Positions 1-13,870 of a stretch of DNA of 64,000 bases are shown one piece after another. Numbering within the stretch: the stretch's first letter is position 1; each line of letters begins with the position of its first letter. The DNA is from Pithys albifrons albifrons (taxonomy: Eukaryota; Chordata; Aves; Passeriformes; Thamnophilidae): positions 94,597,560-94,661,559 of the forward strand of contig NC_092459.1 in NCBI RefSeq assembly GCF_047495875.1, in the 5' to 3' direction. Made by a program: the position numbers and the translations under genes. The notes below the pieces were generated by a model that was given only the letters and a program-made list of their open reading frames with translations, was not told the DNA's origin and searched no databases.

Positions 1-3000
1 ACTCTATACTCATGGTATACCACTGTGGAAGGCATGCTGCTGATGAAAATATTGCATAGAGAACACAATGTGACGAAATACATGAAATCTCCCTTTTGCA
101 GCATCACTTCTGGAACAGGTGACAGTATCCTCAGAGTAAGTATGGTTAGATGGATAACACACATACAAGTGGATGACTTGGAAAGACTTGTTTAACATGG
201 CTTTTATGAAAATACATTGCCCATGGTAATCTTACCTCTTGGAAAAACTTTAAAAACTGGACAGTGCAAGTGTTAATATCTTTTTGAACTGGAGCCAAGT
301 TGGAGTAGGCAGGAGGATGTTAAAGTAGCAACATACACTTGAGGAAGTTTGTAAGAAAGCAAATACAGTCCATGCTCAGTCTCTGACAAAACTGAATTAC
401 TGTGGCAGACAATGTCAAAGGATGACATGTTTTGGTGCCTTATGTACGGAGATTGGAAGAGGTAACAAGTCAGAGAACATGAAATTATCCCCAATGCAAG
501 AGAATGATGCCATTATTATTAGTGAACACTGTGCAATGATTTATCTGCTTTAAATGCTAAAAAAACCCCAACAAACTACACTAAGGGAGCATAATGAGTA
601 GATGAGATGAGGAAGACACTGATGCATAAAGCCACGAGTTTGATACAAGTGTTACAGTTGTCACTAACCTGCAAGTTCAGAATCCTAGCAGAGTAATTAA
701 AATGATGATTGAAATTGATGTAGGAAAGTCAGAAGTGAGAAGTTTCTTCATGAAGAAATCTTAGGATGGTCACAAATTTGTAGTTCCATGGTCCAAGTAA
801 GGATAATTTTGCCTAAAAATGCTGTCTTCTTTCACTCTTCAAGTGCAAGCAGACGTTCATAAGAAAAAGTACTATATAATAATGAAGAGAAACAGTAATT
901 ATCTGTATGAGTTAGGAGTTACAAAGGGAGAAACAGCAGAAATGCCGCAGCTGACAGCACCAATGTAGCAAGAAAAATTAAAAAACCCTCCAAACTTATC
1001 AAGGCTACAATATCCCTAGCAGTTACAGAAACCCTCTGCCAGATGAAATGATAAAACTTTTAGTAGCGTTGCAGAAGAGACAGACATTTTTAGAAATATT
1101 TCTATTCCATATTTGGACAGCTGTTCTTATGTCACATGATGATGTTGAACTATTTTCCAGCTCCTTGGTAACCAAGCAGGATGTTATACAACATGCATGA
1201 AAAATCAACATTTTAAAATGAGCCAATTCATTCGCCTCACAACTAAGAACTAAGACTGAGAAGACCAGAGAGCTAATCATGTTTATTTTAATAAATCAAG
1301 GCATTCCAGGGAAATCCCATTTCACTGGAAAAATGTTACTGTTGTGCCAATAATAACAAAGGCCAGCAGGATGATTAAGAGAGCTAGGATGACTATGGAC
1401 AACTAGTCTAACCTTGCTTACAGGTAATAAAACTGTTAAAAATGTCATAACAAATTAAGATGATGGAATACGATTAATATCAAAGCAGTGAACCCAGTTC
1501 TGCGGCAAATACATTTTGTAAATGAAGTTATTGCATTGTTTGATAAGATAGACATTTTGGATGATGAAAGTAATTGTATATTTGCAATTTATTTGTGGAG
1601 AGAAGTTGACTTAATAGTGTATGACATTCTTATTATGAAAACTAGCATAATACTAACAGTGAAATATATTAAATGAACAGAGAACTGAAAGATCTAACAA
1701 AGTAATAATGGATGGAGACTTGTAACAAACTTTAGGGCTTTGATGATATGAAAACAAATATATGCATTCATGATAAGATTTGTGAGATCAATAAAATTGT
1801 GAGGATGAAAGCTAAAGACAGTAATGTAGAACCATTTGAATCATTTGATAAACTAAACCAGTTCTAAATAAATATGTCTTAATACAGCCAACTGCAAGAG
1901 GATTAGAACTAAAAACTCTACAACCAGCCAAGTTTCCTCCTTGGAAAACACACGGTCTGAAAGGTACCAAGAACTGCAGGCGATAAGCAGCTGACATTGT
2001 AGCAAAAAACTCCCCAAATACCGCAACCACACACCAAAAAGCCAGTTCTAATCTGTTCCTGGTATGTACAGATAAAAAGCAAAACCAGCTTTTTCACTGG
2101 TGAAACATGCAGTGAATCACCACGCCAAGTTTCATGTTTTAGAAAGAATGATTTCAAAATAAAATGAAAAAAAAAGCAGACAAAATTATTTGAAGAGGAA
2201 AATGTCTTACAGTGACGTATTTGAAGGACAGACTCACTTGTTAACAATATTAACTACCTTAACTTAATATAACAGAAAATACTGGTTCCTAACAGTTATT
2301 TAGTGTCAACACAAAGTTCATGTAGGAACATGTCATATTAAACAAGAAGTTATTTATAGCTGAAACTACCATGGGAATTCTCAATGGCATCTTTAGTTCT
2401 TGAGGTCTTCAAGTCTGGATACCTTTTTATTTGCCTGCCTACTACTGCAGTTGAACCTAAAATATTCTATACAACTTCATATTTCCTTCTAGATTCCCCC
2501 CAACTCCCCAAGGATACTGTATTTTTCTCTCTCTTCTGAAGAAGTGAGCTGACACCACCTAACTAATTTTGTAATATTCTATGTTGAGATCTCCCAGAAA
2601 TCACTAAAGAATGTCAAATCTTCAGGTTTATTGTCAGAACAGGTATTCCCTGGAAAGGAAAGGGTTTTGTTTAAAGAAAAGGAAGCAGGTAAAGTTAAAA
2701 TCCTAAGCCTGATCCCATTGACATTAATATGGTATTTGTCATTGATTTGCAGCGGCAAAACCTGAAGCAAAGAGATGATAACCTTATGGAAATAGTGCTA
2801 TTTTTTTTTATTTTGGCGTTCTTAATTCCACTCATAATTTCTTCAGAAGCAACTGCTTGGCTCTGTGCATGGTATAATAATAGCAGTCAGACTTTCTGCT
2901 TTTCCAGAAATAACCATGTCATAAGCTGCTGCTTCCTTTTTTATGTATTTACAGATATCAACAAGCCTATATAAAGCCTCTCCATGATTTGTTCATATGC

Positions 3001-3701
3001 ACTAGTCTTCCTTTAGATATATTTTTAGATCAATTGCACTTAAACAATACTTCCTCAACCTACTGACCTTTGCTCTGGGGCAGATGATCAAGGGAAATGC
3101 AAATACTGTGCTGTTTAAAGGAAGGCAGCCAACATTTTCCACAGCATATGTGGAAAGGGTAGGGTACTATGAAGGCCAAAGAGTTTAGCATGAGTCCAAA
3201 GTGGGGCAGCACTCATTCACACCAGCAAACTCTGCATCTGTCCTTTGAGCAGCCTCCAAACAATGATAGGTGTGCGTTTCTCAACATGCAGGAAGGTGAA
3301 GTTTACATGACCTTTCATGTAAGACGTACACGTACAAGATAATACACGATCTTTCAGTTTTCTAATAAATGGTGCCACTTTGAAGAAAACAAGAGCTTTA
3401 AGCCTCTTTGCAAATCATTGTATCAAAGGGAGAATTGTGATAAATAAGATGACTCACCAAGGAAAAGCTGCATCTCTTTGCTACAAGGTACAATAAATCT
3501 GTAAAACATTTGGAAAGGGAATTTTCCTACAGCTCGGTTGTTGTGTGCCTTCAAGCATGTTACCTTAGAACCTCAGGAATGTCAAACCTACCCTTTTATG
3601 AGTTTTCCAGTGTAGAGGAAATAAGCAGGCCCAACTTCTGGTTGCTGGCTCCACTACAGGAAACCTTTCTATCAGATTCTGCCATTGCCCATGGAGAAAG
3701 A
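1..3701. other. intergenic DNA, no supported gene
   Basis: AT-rich, CpG-poor sequence. All open frames are short, overlap on both strands and have no recognisable domain. I see no repeat family that I can name and no CpG island. Nothing supports a gene here. Confidence 0.6.
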
Positions 3702-4021
3702 GACCACAGAATCAGAATCAATTGGGTTGGAAAAGACCTCCAAGATCATCAAGTCCAACCCTTGGTCCAACTCCAGTCCATTTACTAGATCATGGCACTC
3801 AGTGCCACGTCCAATCGCAGTTTAAAAACCTCCAGGATTGGTGAATCCACCACCTCTCTGGGCAGGCCATTCCAATGCCTGATTACTCTTTCTGGAAAGA
3901 ATTTTTTTCTGATCTCCAACTTAAATTTCCCCTGGCAGAGCTTGAGCCCGTGCCCCCTTGTCCTGTTGCTGAGTGCCTGGGAGAAGAGACCAACCCTGGC
4001 TAGAACTTCCCTTCAGGTAGA
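3702..4021 (-). mobile_element. CR1 LINE fragment, 3' end, reverse orientation
   Basis: The stretch is the reverse complement of a CR1 3' end. It opens with the CR1 tail (reverse complement of the GATTCTGTG-type terminal repeat), continues through the conserved 3' UTR, and stops about 320 bp in. It aligns by eye with the copies at 13871-14414, 18842-19596, 29920-30392 and 33320-34217. Like most CR1 insertions it is 5'-truncated, and it lacks any intact reverse transcriptase part. Scattered substitutions relative to the other copies show it is inactive. Confidence 0.93.
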
Positions 4022-7000
4022 TGTGGGTGGCTAAGTTTATTCCTAACTGAAAGGTTTTTCATGGTCTAAAAAGCTTGATTGCTAAAGCAGCAGAGGGAAC
4101 AAAAGTCACAAAAATTGTGCAGACTTCAGGATTTTTTTATATGGTTAAAGTACAAACTAAATCAGTCCCAATGACAGTATTGGGCATTGTTGCATGAAGG
4201 TTTCCCCTCACAGGGTGTAAAGTACACCAAGAAAAAAATCATAGTGGTTTTGAAAAACAATCTCAGCTACCCTTCGTGCTGTGAAAACACTCCTGTTTTG
4301 ATTCTGTTTTGATCCCATTCAGCTAATGCCTATCATACAGTGCAGAGCATGGCTATAGGGAGAGAAGCTGTTTGTATGTCCTAATGACTACTCCTTTATG
4401 TGTAAATTTTGTTTTAAAAAGGAGATTAGCCACACAACGAACAATCAGAATACTGAGGAGAAAAGCACTTTAGAGAACTGCAGTTTGCAATGATGAAACC
4501 TGAGATGAGAATCCACTGTGCAATAGAATTTACAAATATGTTGCTACATACTACTGAGAAAAAAATGCATCCATTTTATCAAATACCTGACTACATCCCA
4601 GCAGGTGAATAAAAACTTTACAATGCCAAAAAACATTACACTGACAATTTGTGTGCTTCCTAATTGGAAATTGTTAAGATATTTGACAATCATTTGATAT
4701 TTTTTACAACATATTCTTAAATTAGTAAACCAATTAGAGTGGTTAATTTTCAAAGATCTTCATAAACTTAATACAGTTATAGAAGGACATACCCTAGATA
4801 GGAGACCTCTAAAGAACTAAGATATTACTCCAAATTGTATTAGTGGTTCAAATGGATGCCCCTTTCCCCTAGAACTCAGTACTGGGTTAAATCCCACCAT
4901 GTCATTTTTACCACATCAGGTAGGAGGTCACACATTTGACTGCATCTTCAAGAGGTCATGATAAATATAACTTTAGGCAAATATTCTATCGATTTCCATT
5001 CCCCTCTCAAGACTGAACTTCACTGTGTGAAGTGTTTTTCTTCACTGACAGATACACAGTTTCTAAATGCCGATGATGCATAGAGACATCTCATGGCAGC
5101 TCAACGCCACCCCTTCTATACAACAGCCCTGGAAGATTCAGAATGCCTCTTAGACTACAAAGAAAGCCAAAGTGTACACACCAGTGCAAAACATAATAAA
5201 GTTATGACTGCTTTGTAGGAACAAGACATTCTCATAGAACTGATTACATTGCTACTGCTTTTCAGCTGGCAGAGCTAGAGATACATGGAGGTGGCATATT
5301 CTCCAGCTAGAAATCCAAAATGGACTACTAAAAACGCATTGGGTACTAATAAAAGTGAGAATGGAGACAAGACAAATGGGCTTTGATTTGAGGTGGAGAC
5401 TGGTACACAATGTGAAATGAGATGGAAAATGATTGACATAGAGACAGGCAGGACAAGCACATGAACAGTACAAGAAAAGGCATGGAAGCCTGAAAAGGGT
5501 AGAAGCATATGACTCTATTATGTGTAACTAAAGTCAGGAAGAGCTGACTCAAATTGGCAAAAAGTAAGAGATATACGTATAAAGTAAAAGAATGGGGATG
5601 CACAGGTTGTGTGCTGGTGCAGATTTTACAGGAATTTGAAGCTCAGTAAGTTGAGACACAGTCTGAACTTGATGGAAAGTGAAAAGCTGATACAGTCAAC
5701 ATTTTCAGCTTTTAAGCCTCTATTAGGTGACATTCACTCCATCATAACTGAAATGCATACCTACTGTGAATGCCTCAAGCCACCTCAAATTGTCTTTCAG
5801 GACTCTACAGAGCCCTATCCTACACATGGTCTGGATCTTAAGAGAAATAAATGAAGAGGGTTGTGTCCTGTGTAACTCCAGCAACTGACTCAGAAACAAA
5901 AGTCTGGAAGTTTCTGCAGGAAAAATGCCCATTACCCAGTTGTTACCTATTCTGACTGCCCCTTCAGAAGTTTTGCAAATGGATATGGCAGTTTTGCCAC
6001 AGCTACTCACAAGGAACAGCTCCCGTCCCACATCAGCCTGCTGAAGCCCAATAACACAGCCTGCATGAGTTAGAATCACAGAAATCAAGCCTACAGACAC
6101 AAATACATAGGCTATTCCTATCAGTAATCTAAACCCATTTGCTGTCCTCCAGACTCATTTTTTATGTTCTCTCCTGACTCAGGGTACCTTTCAGCCCTGG
6201 ATCCTAATGAATCCCCACACATCCCTCCGTGCTGTTGATCACCACTTAGCCTTCCCCGTCTCTCTTGCCATGCTTTAAGAAAAGTGAAGGATCCAGCCTT
6301 TGTGGCAGCACAGAGTTAACATCACTTTTAAGGAGAATATCCCAAATCTCATTAAAAAGAGATAAAGCCCTCTGGATCCTAAGACAGTTATAGTTTGAAA
6401 AAAACCCACAAAACTATTCTGAAACCAATTTAAGAAGAAAAACAGAAAGAAAACCAAGTTTGCTGCCGACAAACGTTGTAGCCCTTGTCATCTATTACCA
6501 CATGAACAAAGCACTAAATGACTGACTGCAATACCATTGCCAATTATTATGACAACATACAGTATAACCATATTATGTTTACAATATAATACATGTGAGT
6601 ATACGATAGAGCCTGGCAGGACTTCAGTCACTGCCTCTTTTATGCTTTAAAAATCAATTTTTCAAACTGAGTTTGCCTGTATAACCTGTTCCCTAATTAC
6701 ATACTTTACTGTATAGAGAACAAGAGAGGATATTTAAAGTGATTTCAGGCAAACATCTTAACATTTAGTGAGATAAACCATTTTTATTCACATGCATTGT
6801 ACCACTAACAGCCAGCATAATGTCTTTATTCTATAAACATGCCCCACCTTATTCTCATTGACATCAGTGGCAAGTTTTCCAAAAGTTTCAACTTAATTGA
6901 AACTCAAGAACAAAATGTTCAGGGATTAGTTGTAAAGCGCCAGGTGCTTTACACTAAAGGGCTTCTTGTTTCATCTTTTATTTTACAATTGCAAGTAACT

Positions 7001-7570
7001 ATAAAGGTAAACGGGATCGTTTAAACATCTGATTAATTTCTGATTGACATCAGAAAACCAAATGATTTAATATATATTTGCCAAATCATGTCCAAAATAG
7101 AAGCAGGAGGTTGCCTTGGAAAATATGAACTAAAGATCTGCTCAGGCTCAACCAAGAGACCCCACTGTCAGTCCACAGCCAATAACTCAGTCAAATTACT
7201 GGGTGGGCTACCTATCTTGCAAATAAATCAGGACACATGGGCAGAGATACTTAAAATATCGATGAGCATACTTAGCTTAAGTGCATCATGCCTAAGCATG
7301 ATCCTTTGGCAAGCCTGAGTTCAGAGTTAACAGCTCTTCATCTGAGTTAGGGAACCTCACTGGGTTCAAGTCATCATTACAAATTATTACAATGCACTAG
7401 TCTGGGCCCCTCTACAATGAGCAGCCAGTTTGGAGACTTTTTAGCCCAGAATCAGCTAAGAATAAATGAAATCAATTTAGGATTAAAAGTGTAGTTTTAA
7501 AAGCAATAGTAGTATCCAGAGATTGCTTTGCTCTAGATCATCCTGGTCCCTTGTTATTGTGGAACTGAAC
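4022..7570. other. intergenic DNA
   Basis: AT-rich unique sequence with no supported gene. Around 6845-6875 there is a short piece reading like half of the ancient palindromic repeat seen more clearly at 47586-47662 and 55609-55680 (a CATTGACATCAGTGG core), too short to assign firmly. Confidence 0.5.

Positions 7571-7614
<44 letters not shown>
7571..7614. repeat. (TA)n microsatellite
   Basis: An alternating T/A run of about 44 bases with one early C interruption (TATATACATATA...). It lies just upstream of the old CR1 relic. Runs of this length are usually length-polymorphic. Confidence 0.95.
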
Positions 7615-7615
<1 letters not shown>

Positions 7616-7639
7616 CATTTATGTATGATGTAAGGGGTA

Positions 7640-8410
7640 AAGAAATGGTTTGATAGCTGGTTGCAAGAAGTAGTGGTTAATGGGTTGTTCTCAGCCTGGA
7701 GCCTTCTAACAAGTGGAGTACTACACAGGTCTGCACTGGGACCTGTTCTGGTTTATATCTATCAGTGACCTGGAGAAGGTAGTGAAGTGATGTAATGTAT
7801 TCTCACCAAGTTCCCAGATGACACCAAACTGGGCAGGCCAGTCAAATATGCTCAAGAGCAGGGCCACCAGCCAAAGGGACCCAGATAGGCTAGAGGGTCA
7901 GGCTGATCAGAAATGATGAAATTCAAAAAGGACAAATGAATGTCTGGAAGCTGAGAAGGAAAAACCTCATGCAGGTTTTTCCATACAGGCATTGAGAATA
8001 CTGCCTTGAGATTACTGCATCCAGTGTGGGCCTCCCAGCATGGGAAAGATGTTGATAAACCACAGTAAGGTCACTGAAAGCCACCAAGTTTGTCATGAAG
8101 CTGGAGCAGAGGCTGGGTGGAGACATGATGTTCAGCCTGGAGAAGAGATGGCTTTGGGAAGAGCCGGTGGCAGCTTTTCAACATCTGTGAGGAGGTTATC
8201 AAGAAGATGAAGCCAGGCTCTTCTCAGCACTGCATGGCAGAAGAATGAGACATAAAGTGACAAATTGTAATAAGAAAGGCTCCAACTTGACATGAGGACA
8301 AACTTTTTCACCAGCCAAACTTTGGAGTAGGTTGTCCAAAGAGGTTACATATGCTTGGCAGTATTCAAGACCTGACTGAATAAAGCTCTGACTATGTTCA
8401 TATGGAAGCC
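7640..8410 (+). mobile_element. old, highly diverged CR1 LINE fragment
   Basis: On the + strand the sequence follows CR1 ORF2 and 3' UTR landmarks in order: the CCAGATGACACCAAACTGGG motif at about 7811, a degraded remnant of the RT C-terminal region, the CAGCCTGGAGAAGAG motif at about 8131, and a diverged 3' UTR ending near 8400. It carries many stops and indels and is much more diverged than the other five copies, so it belongs to an older subfamily. Both ends are approximate. Confidence 0.8.
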
Positions 8411-9784
8411 ACAACCTGAGCTCCAGTTACTAACACCAGCTTAGTCTGCTACTAAAGGTGCTCAAAACCCCTGGCAGCTCCAAAGCATAGCCCTATTCAC
8501 ATGGTGGGCAGAGCCAGAGCATGAAACTATTGCAGTGATGCTTTATTAAATGTGATGCTTGGCTTGGAAATCTTTGTGCTGGCACAGTGGACTGAGTGAA
8601 GCTGCTTTGCAAATCCCTGAAGAATGTCTGAAATCTCCTAAGAAACTCCTCTGACCAGTGTTGGGGGATCCATTTTCACATTTCAATTTGATTTATACAC
8701 TCTAAGATCCATGTATACACTTAAAGGGAAAATTTGGCATATGTGCCCTTGTATTTCTACAGCACTGGTTAAAGGGAAAACAATTCAAACAATTCTAGCA
8801 TCAGGATAGAGAGAAACTATTAGGATAATTTCTCAAGTACATGTCTTGGGACATATTTAATAACTTCCCTTGTGACCTTGGCAGAGAAATTAGGTCTGTG
8901 ACAAGCTCTTGGTACAAAGGAAGACTGTATTCCACACCAAAGGAGACCAGACAACTCTGCAATAACAGAAACAGAATGAAATTAGATAAAGTGCATGGTC
9001 ATACACACAGGAGTAACAATTCCTGTGACAAGCTGGAAATTACAAATTGGGAGAAAGAAGAGAGTGCATCAAAGGATGACTATGAGCAATCACTGTGATG
9101 TGGCATGCATAACACTGAGATACTCTGTGTGAGATGTTGCCAGGAAAGACAGAAAAGTACTAATATAAAGATACAAAGGGCTAATCAGAATGAAACATTA
9201 CCTGCAAGATCTTGTCACTCATACTCCAGAAAAATTAAATCAAAATAGAGCAATTACACAGAATTTTTGCACGGTAATAAAAATAAGATAAATGCTAAAG
9301 ATGTAGATAAAATGACTCCTATAAAAGTCTGATCTAACTATTAATAAGCTGACAATATTTACTACTTTAAATATTTCCTTTACAACATCCCTTACGTGTA
9401 AATAATTACAAATTAAAATGGCCAGCATTATGTACTACTTTGTTTGTCTAGACATCAATTTTGGCATATTTTTCTTCTAGAGATCTCTTTTTTTTTCCTG
9501 TCTTCTGTTCCACAACTATGGGTAGCAACAAGTTTGAAACTCATTTCAATATGGATCCTCACAAAGATAGATAAACTTATATTTTTCCCTAAGAGTTAGA
9601 GGAAATTTCTGCAGAAATATCTGTTACCAAGGAGAAACAAATGATAGTCTTTTCCTCAAGTCTGTGCAACTATGAATTTGTATTGCTAGAGTCAAGACTC
9701 TTACTGTCATTCTTCAGGCCAGATCAGTAACATCACAGGCTTTGTTTTCAATGCTGGCAGTATTCTTCAAGTCAGACAATGTCA

Positions 9785-9945
9785 AGGCTTAGGTGGCACT
9801 TTGCCTGTTCAATTAATCCTCATGGCTTTCCTGGCAGGTATTTTAGAGACTTAAACGTTGATTTACGAAAGTAAATCAACTAAGATAAGAACACAGGTCC
9901 AGCTCTCAGGTTGTTGCCCATTAGACCATGCTCCTCTTCTAAGAA
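9785..9945 (-). mobile_element. ancient MIR-like tRNA-derived SINE relic
   Basis: Read on the minus strand, the segment starts with a tRNA-like head (GCATGGTCTAATGG, then ACCTGTGTTC) resembling the A and B boxes of MIR/AmnSINE-type elements. It ends with a MIR-core-like TACCTGCC...GAGGATTAA stretch. The middle is diverged. Assignment to an exact family is not possible by eye. Confidence 0.5.
9857..9880 (+). repeat. perfect 10-bp inverted repeat with GAAA loop
   Basis: GTTGATTTAC at 9857-9866, GAAA at 9867-9870, then GTAAATCAAC at 9871-9880. The arms are perfectly complementary. CTTA and TAAG just outside could extend the stem across a 3-nt bulge. The loop is a GNRA tetraloop if transcribed from the + strand. 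It sits inside the MIR-like relic, so it may be a chance product of decay. Confidence 0.85.
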
Positions 9946-10837
9946 AGGATCCTGGCAAATTTCAGGCTTTATGGGAAAGAGTTTCTATTTAAACATTTAA
10001 AACTTTAAAGCTCTTACTGGAATAGGAAAAAAAGATATGGAAATGGAAAAGATGAGAAATCTAAGTTAATCCAAGAAATACAATAGCAATTGATCACAGT
10101 GCAGTCTGGAAGGAAAATATAATCAATACAGTGGGGAAGAAATTAAATAAACCAGATACTGCTTTAGTGACTGAAGCAAAGATTCCCAAATGGCAGCTAG
10201 GGATGACTAATTTGTTCTCACCCCTACTGTATGATGAAAACTAGAAAGCTAAACATTAAGAAATGTCATCTAATGACAAAATACATCTTTCTTACTACTG
10301 CGTAGAAGTAGCAAAATACAAGTCTATTGCTATTAGAATTGCTATTCAGTGCTTCAGAAGTGGTTCAGTCACCAAACACTGCTTATTCACTGGAAAGGAG
10401 CATTTCAGTGCACCTGTGCTCCTGGAAAATGATGTTAGCATGAAAATTTGATCAGCTTTTAATATCTTTTCTAGTACTGATGTTTTGATGACAATTTGAT
10501 ATTTTTGGTGACAGCTTCCATTGGTTCCAGCTACTAGGAATGTAACATTGTTAATGAATATAATGTTAGCATTTACAACGTTTATGTTTTCACTGATCTA
10601 GAAAGAAAGTACCACAAAGGCAAGTATCCTAAATACTATGCAAATACTATTTTCATCTAGGAAATAAATAATCATGATTTTTAAGAATACTATTTTGTAC
10701 CTAAAAAGTACCTGGAGCAAGGTCAGTATGGTCCCATATAGACCTAGAAGACAGCAATGCTATTTTGCTATGAAAATCATTAGAGAATTTGAACTTGAGT
10801 CTGGGGCTTTTCTTGAGTTTGCTTTGGTTTTGTTTTT

Positions 10838-10910
10838 GTTTTTTTTTTTGTTTGTTTGTTTGTTTGGTTGGTTGGTTTTTGTTTGTTTGTTTTTTGGTTT
10901 TTGGCGGGTT
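10838..10910 (+). repeat. T/G-rich simple repeat, (TTTG)n/(TTGG)n
   Basis: A T-run followed by TTTG and TTGG units, with only T and G over about 60 bases. The hydrophobic open frames across it are artefacts of the base composition. Confidence 0.9.
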
Positions 10911-11734
10911 TTTAAAAGAAAAATTGGGAGTTCTCAGTCTGTATCTTGGAAAACTGAAGTCTCATAATCAAGAGCTCAAAAGTCAAGCTTCATTATTCAC
11001 ATTTTATAGTATCTTATTCTCTGTGTATCTACAGTAACTCCCTGCCAACACTTTTACATAGCTCAATATTACTTAGGTAAAAGGAAGAATGCAAAATCTA
11101 GCTTAAAGCTTTTAGAGAGAAGTTCAGAAGAAAATCTTACTTTTGAGTTTCCTCATTCTGTCCTCTAACTCCAAGACTGTTCAGTCTCTCATAGGATTAT
11201 TGCTGAAGGCAATACTTGAATACATACCTTCCTCTGTGTCTTATGTTTGCTTTCTAAACTTAATATAGCTGGAATAATTTTTAAAAAAGACTCACTAGGT
11301 CACATCAGCAACTTATCTGGCCCTGAAGAAGAAACAATGGTCAATTTTCTTTTCACCTCAGATGGGTCAATAGGACGTAGGTGGGGACTTGATCCCCTGC
11401 TTTACATAAGCGAGTCATGCCATGGATTAAGAACACACACACATTAATGTACACCTGATCTTTAAACACCATGGTCAAATCAAACTCTCTTTTCTCTTTC
11501 AGATACTATTAACTCTGAGAATATAAGACTTTTTTTCTTCCCAACTTATGTTTCACTGAGTTTTAATTCTAATTTATTTTTAATATAAGGATTCCTTTTG
11601 TTCAGTTGTCTTGAATTTCATTTTTTATTAAACAAATTTCTTAGAATTTAAAAAAAAAACAAATTTCCCTCAGAATTTAAATCTTGTTTCTTCACAAGGT
11701 TTAGAGGACATTATAAAATAAATACTGTTTCTTT

Positions 11735-12130
11735 AAAGCTGACGCTGTAAGAATGAGCAGGCTCTCTTAGATTGCAGGCTGCTTCATTTCTCATAAGCAT
11801 GCTATCATTAGCTACCTTTAGGAGAATGAATGATATTGATTGGTTCAAATCAAACTTGTGACCTGGTGGCAGTATTAGATGCTTGTTACAAAGCATCATC
11901 TGCTCATTAATCTTTCATTAGGCAGCATGATTCGAGAAGCCAGCAGCAGTCACACCACGCTTACTCTCTCGAGTGATGCCACCGCAGAGCTCTCCCTTAT
12001 TGGATCACAGCAATTACTGGTCTTACAATGCAGATTCTGAAAGCCTTATCAAATTTCCTCCTAGAGATGGCAATCTGACAAAGAGCCATGTGCTGTTTCT
12101 TGGGTGAGGACATCGCCGAATTACAACAAA
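11735..12130. other. candidate conserved non-coding block
   Basis: This block differs from its flanks. It contains several CpGs (CTCGAG, CACGC, ATCGCCG) in a CpG-poor neighbourhood and clustered homeodomain-type ATTA/TTAAT sites near 11800-11925. It also has a GACCTGGTGGCAG stretch near 11861-11873 that partly matches a CTCF core. No open frame of note covers it. That it is an enhancer is inference from composition only. Confidence 0.3.
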
Positions 12131-13870
12131 ATGTAAACTCAAGTCATTTGCAATTAAACATGTGACTCTTGTTTCTGAGATGATACATCTTCATTTACAG
12201 TATGTGAAGTATTTTACAGAAAGCCCAAATGCATAAAATTAAGGTGTCTTAAGAAGTTGCAGTCAAAGAATAGGTAACTACTGAATCACATTTCTGCATG
12301 GAAGAAATGAATCAGAGTCTCTGGTATCTGGATTGCTGGAATCTCAGCACTGTGATTTAAAGGAACAAGGAAACCACTGCAGGCAAACAGCAGACAGTAT
12401 GAGAAAGAAGCATCTGTTCCCAAGGACAAACATTGCTGGGACAGAGCCCAAGAGGGGGACATTGGCTCTTATTTTCAGCTCAACAGCACATCATAACAAG
12501 GCCAGGGGGTGGTGGGGTGGGGAACTGGAAATTGTGCAACTCTAACAATATGTGATTTTTCACATGCAAACATTAAAAAGCTTAACATTTCAGTGCCTCT
12601 GAGTGAAGAAGAGCCCTTAAATACTGCAACTGACCTATACTTCCAGGGATCCTACACTTCCTCAGGTTTACAAATACAAGGATTGTATCACCAAGCTATT
12701 TTTTGCAGCCATATAAAAGTAGCATTAAAATCTGAACACAAGACATCCCATTAGCCTCTGCAACCATTAAAATAAAAAGGCCAAGCAAAGGGCAAAATAA
12801 CTGACTCTTAGAAGAGAACTTAAAAATGCATAGTGCAGAAATGTTCTTATTCATGCACTTTAAAAAATATTCTGGCTAAATTACAAAGGTTTGATCAGGG
12901 ATATGGAAAAGTGACATGCGCAGTGTACACAGGCATAATGCAACCACCTCTCTATTGTACTAGGCAAGGTGAACAACTTGTAGTCCCACAGATGTTATGC
13001 CTCCTGGAAACATCATCCATGGCCACTCCCCCAGCAAGCCCCAGAGTTATCCACCATCAATATGACTGTGAAAGGACAGACAGCCTACCTAGAGAATCAA
13101 AGTTAAGACTGACTTCCTTTTCTACATGAAAAAAGACACCTCCAAGATCGGTAGATTTAGATAAAATACAAGACAGGTAGGTGTGGCTAATGCTGTAAGT
13201 TGTGGATTCATCTCATTATGGGCAGTACAAAATGCCACTGCAACACTTACTACACAAACTCCAGTAGCTCAGAGTTTGGAATTTGCTTTTAAATGTAATT
13301 TGAGCTTTTGGAAAATGAAACGCCTCCTTTTTCATTATGTTGTTGGCTTGGGCACTTAAGTATTTATCTCCTCTTGTGTTCAGCAGGGAACAGCTATCAT
13401 TGTTCTCTCAATTCCCTCCGCCCATGCACACATATTTGGAGAAGCAAAATGATACCACCCTAATTCATATGACATACTCCATGATATCCTGCATGATTAA
13501 AATCAGTCCCTAGTCTTTTACATCTGGGTTGTGATAATGGCCCAAACCGGCAAGATGAGCTGACACCTATTTCTGTAAGAGCCACATTCACTGTACAGAC
13601 CCGGACCCCGTATTTATCACAAAAATCAGCCCTCAAGTTTGACACTAACCTCAAAGTACTTCACCATGTCATGGTTCCTGAACATGAACCTTGGAAACAT
13701 TTAAACTGTAATGGGCTGTTTTATCTCACACACTCCTGCTCTCTGTGGATATCAGACAAAATTTTGGGTAAGACACTAGTATTCTGAAAAAAAGATGCAA
13801 GCTCTGCTGAAAAATTTCTCAAATGTGAATGTGCCATTCTGATGCAAAAACTGAGACTGCTAAGAGAGAA

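Larger units (their letters stand above)
8411..13870. other. intergenic DNA
   Basis: Mostly unique AT-rich DNA without a supported gene. It contains a MIR-like SINE relic, a hairpin, a T/G simple repeat and a possible conserved non-coding block, each listed separately. Confidence 0.5.

Noticed and set aside
10674..11037. Hydrophobic frames rich in F, V, L and G resembling a membrane protein
   Set aside because: They are a translation of a T/G simple repeat.
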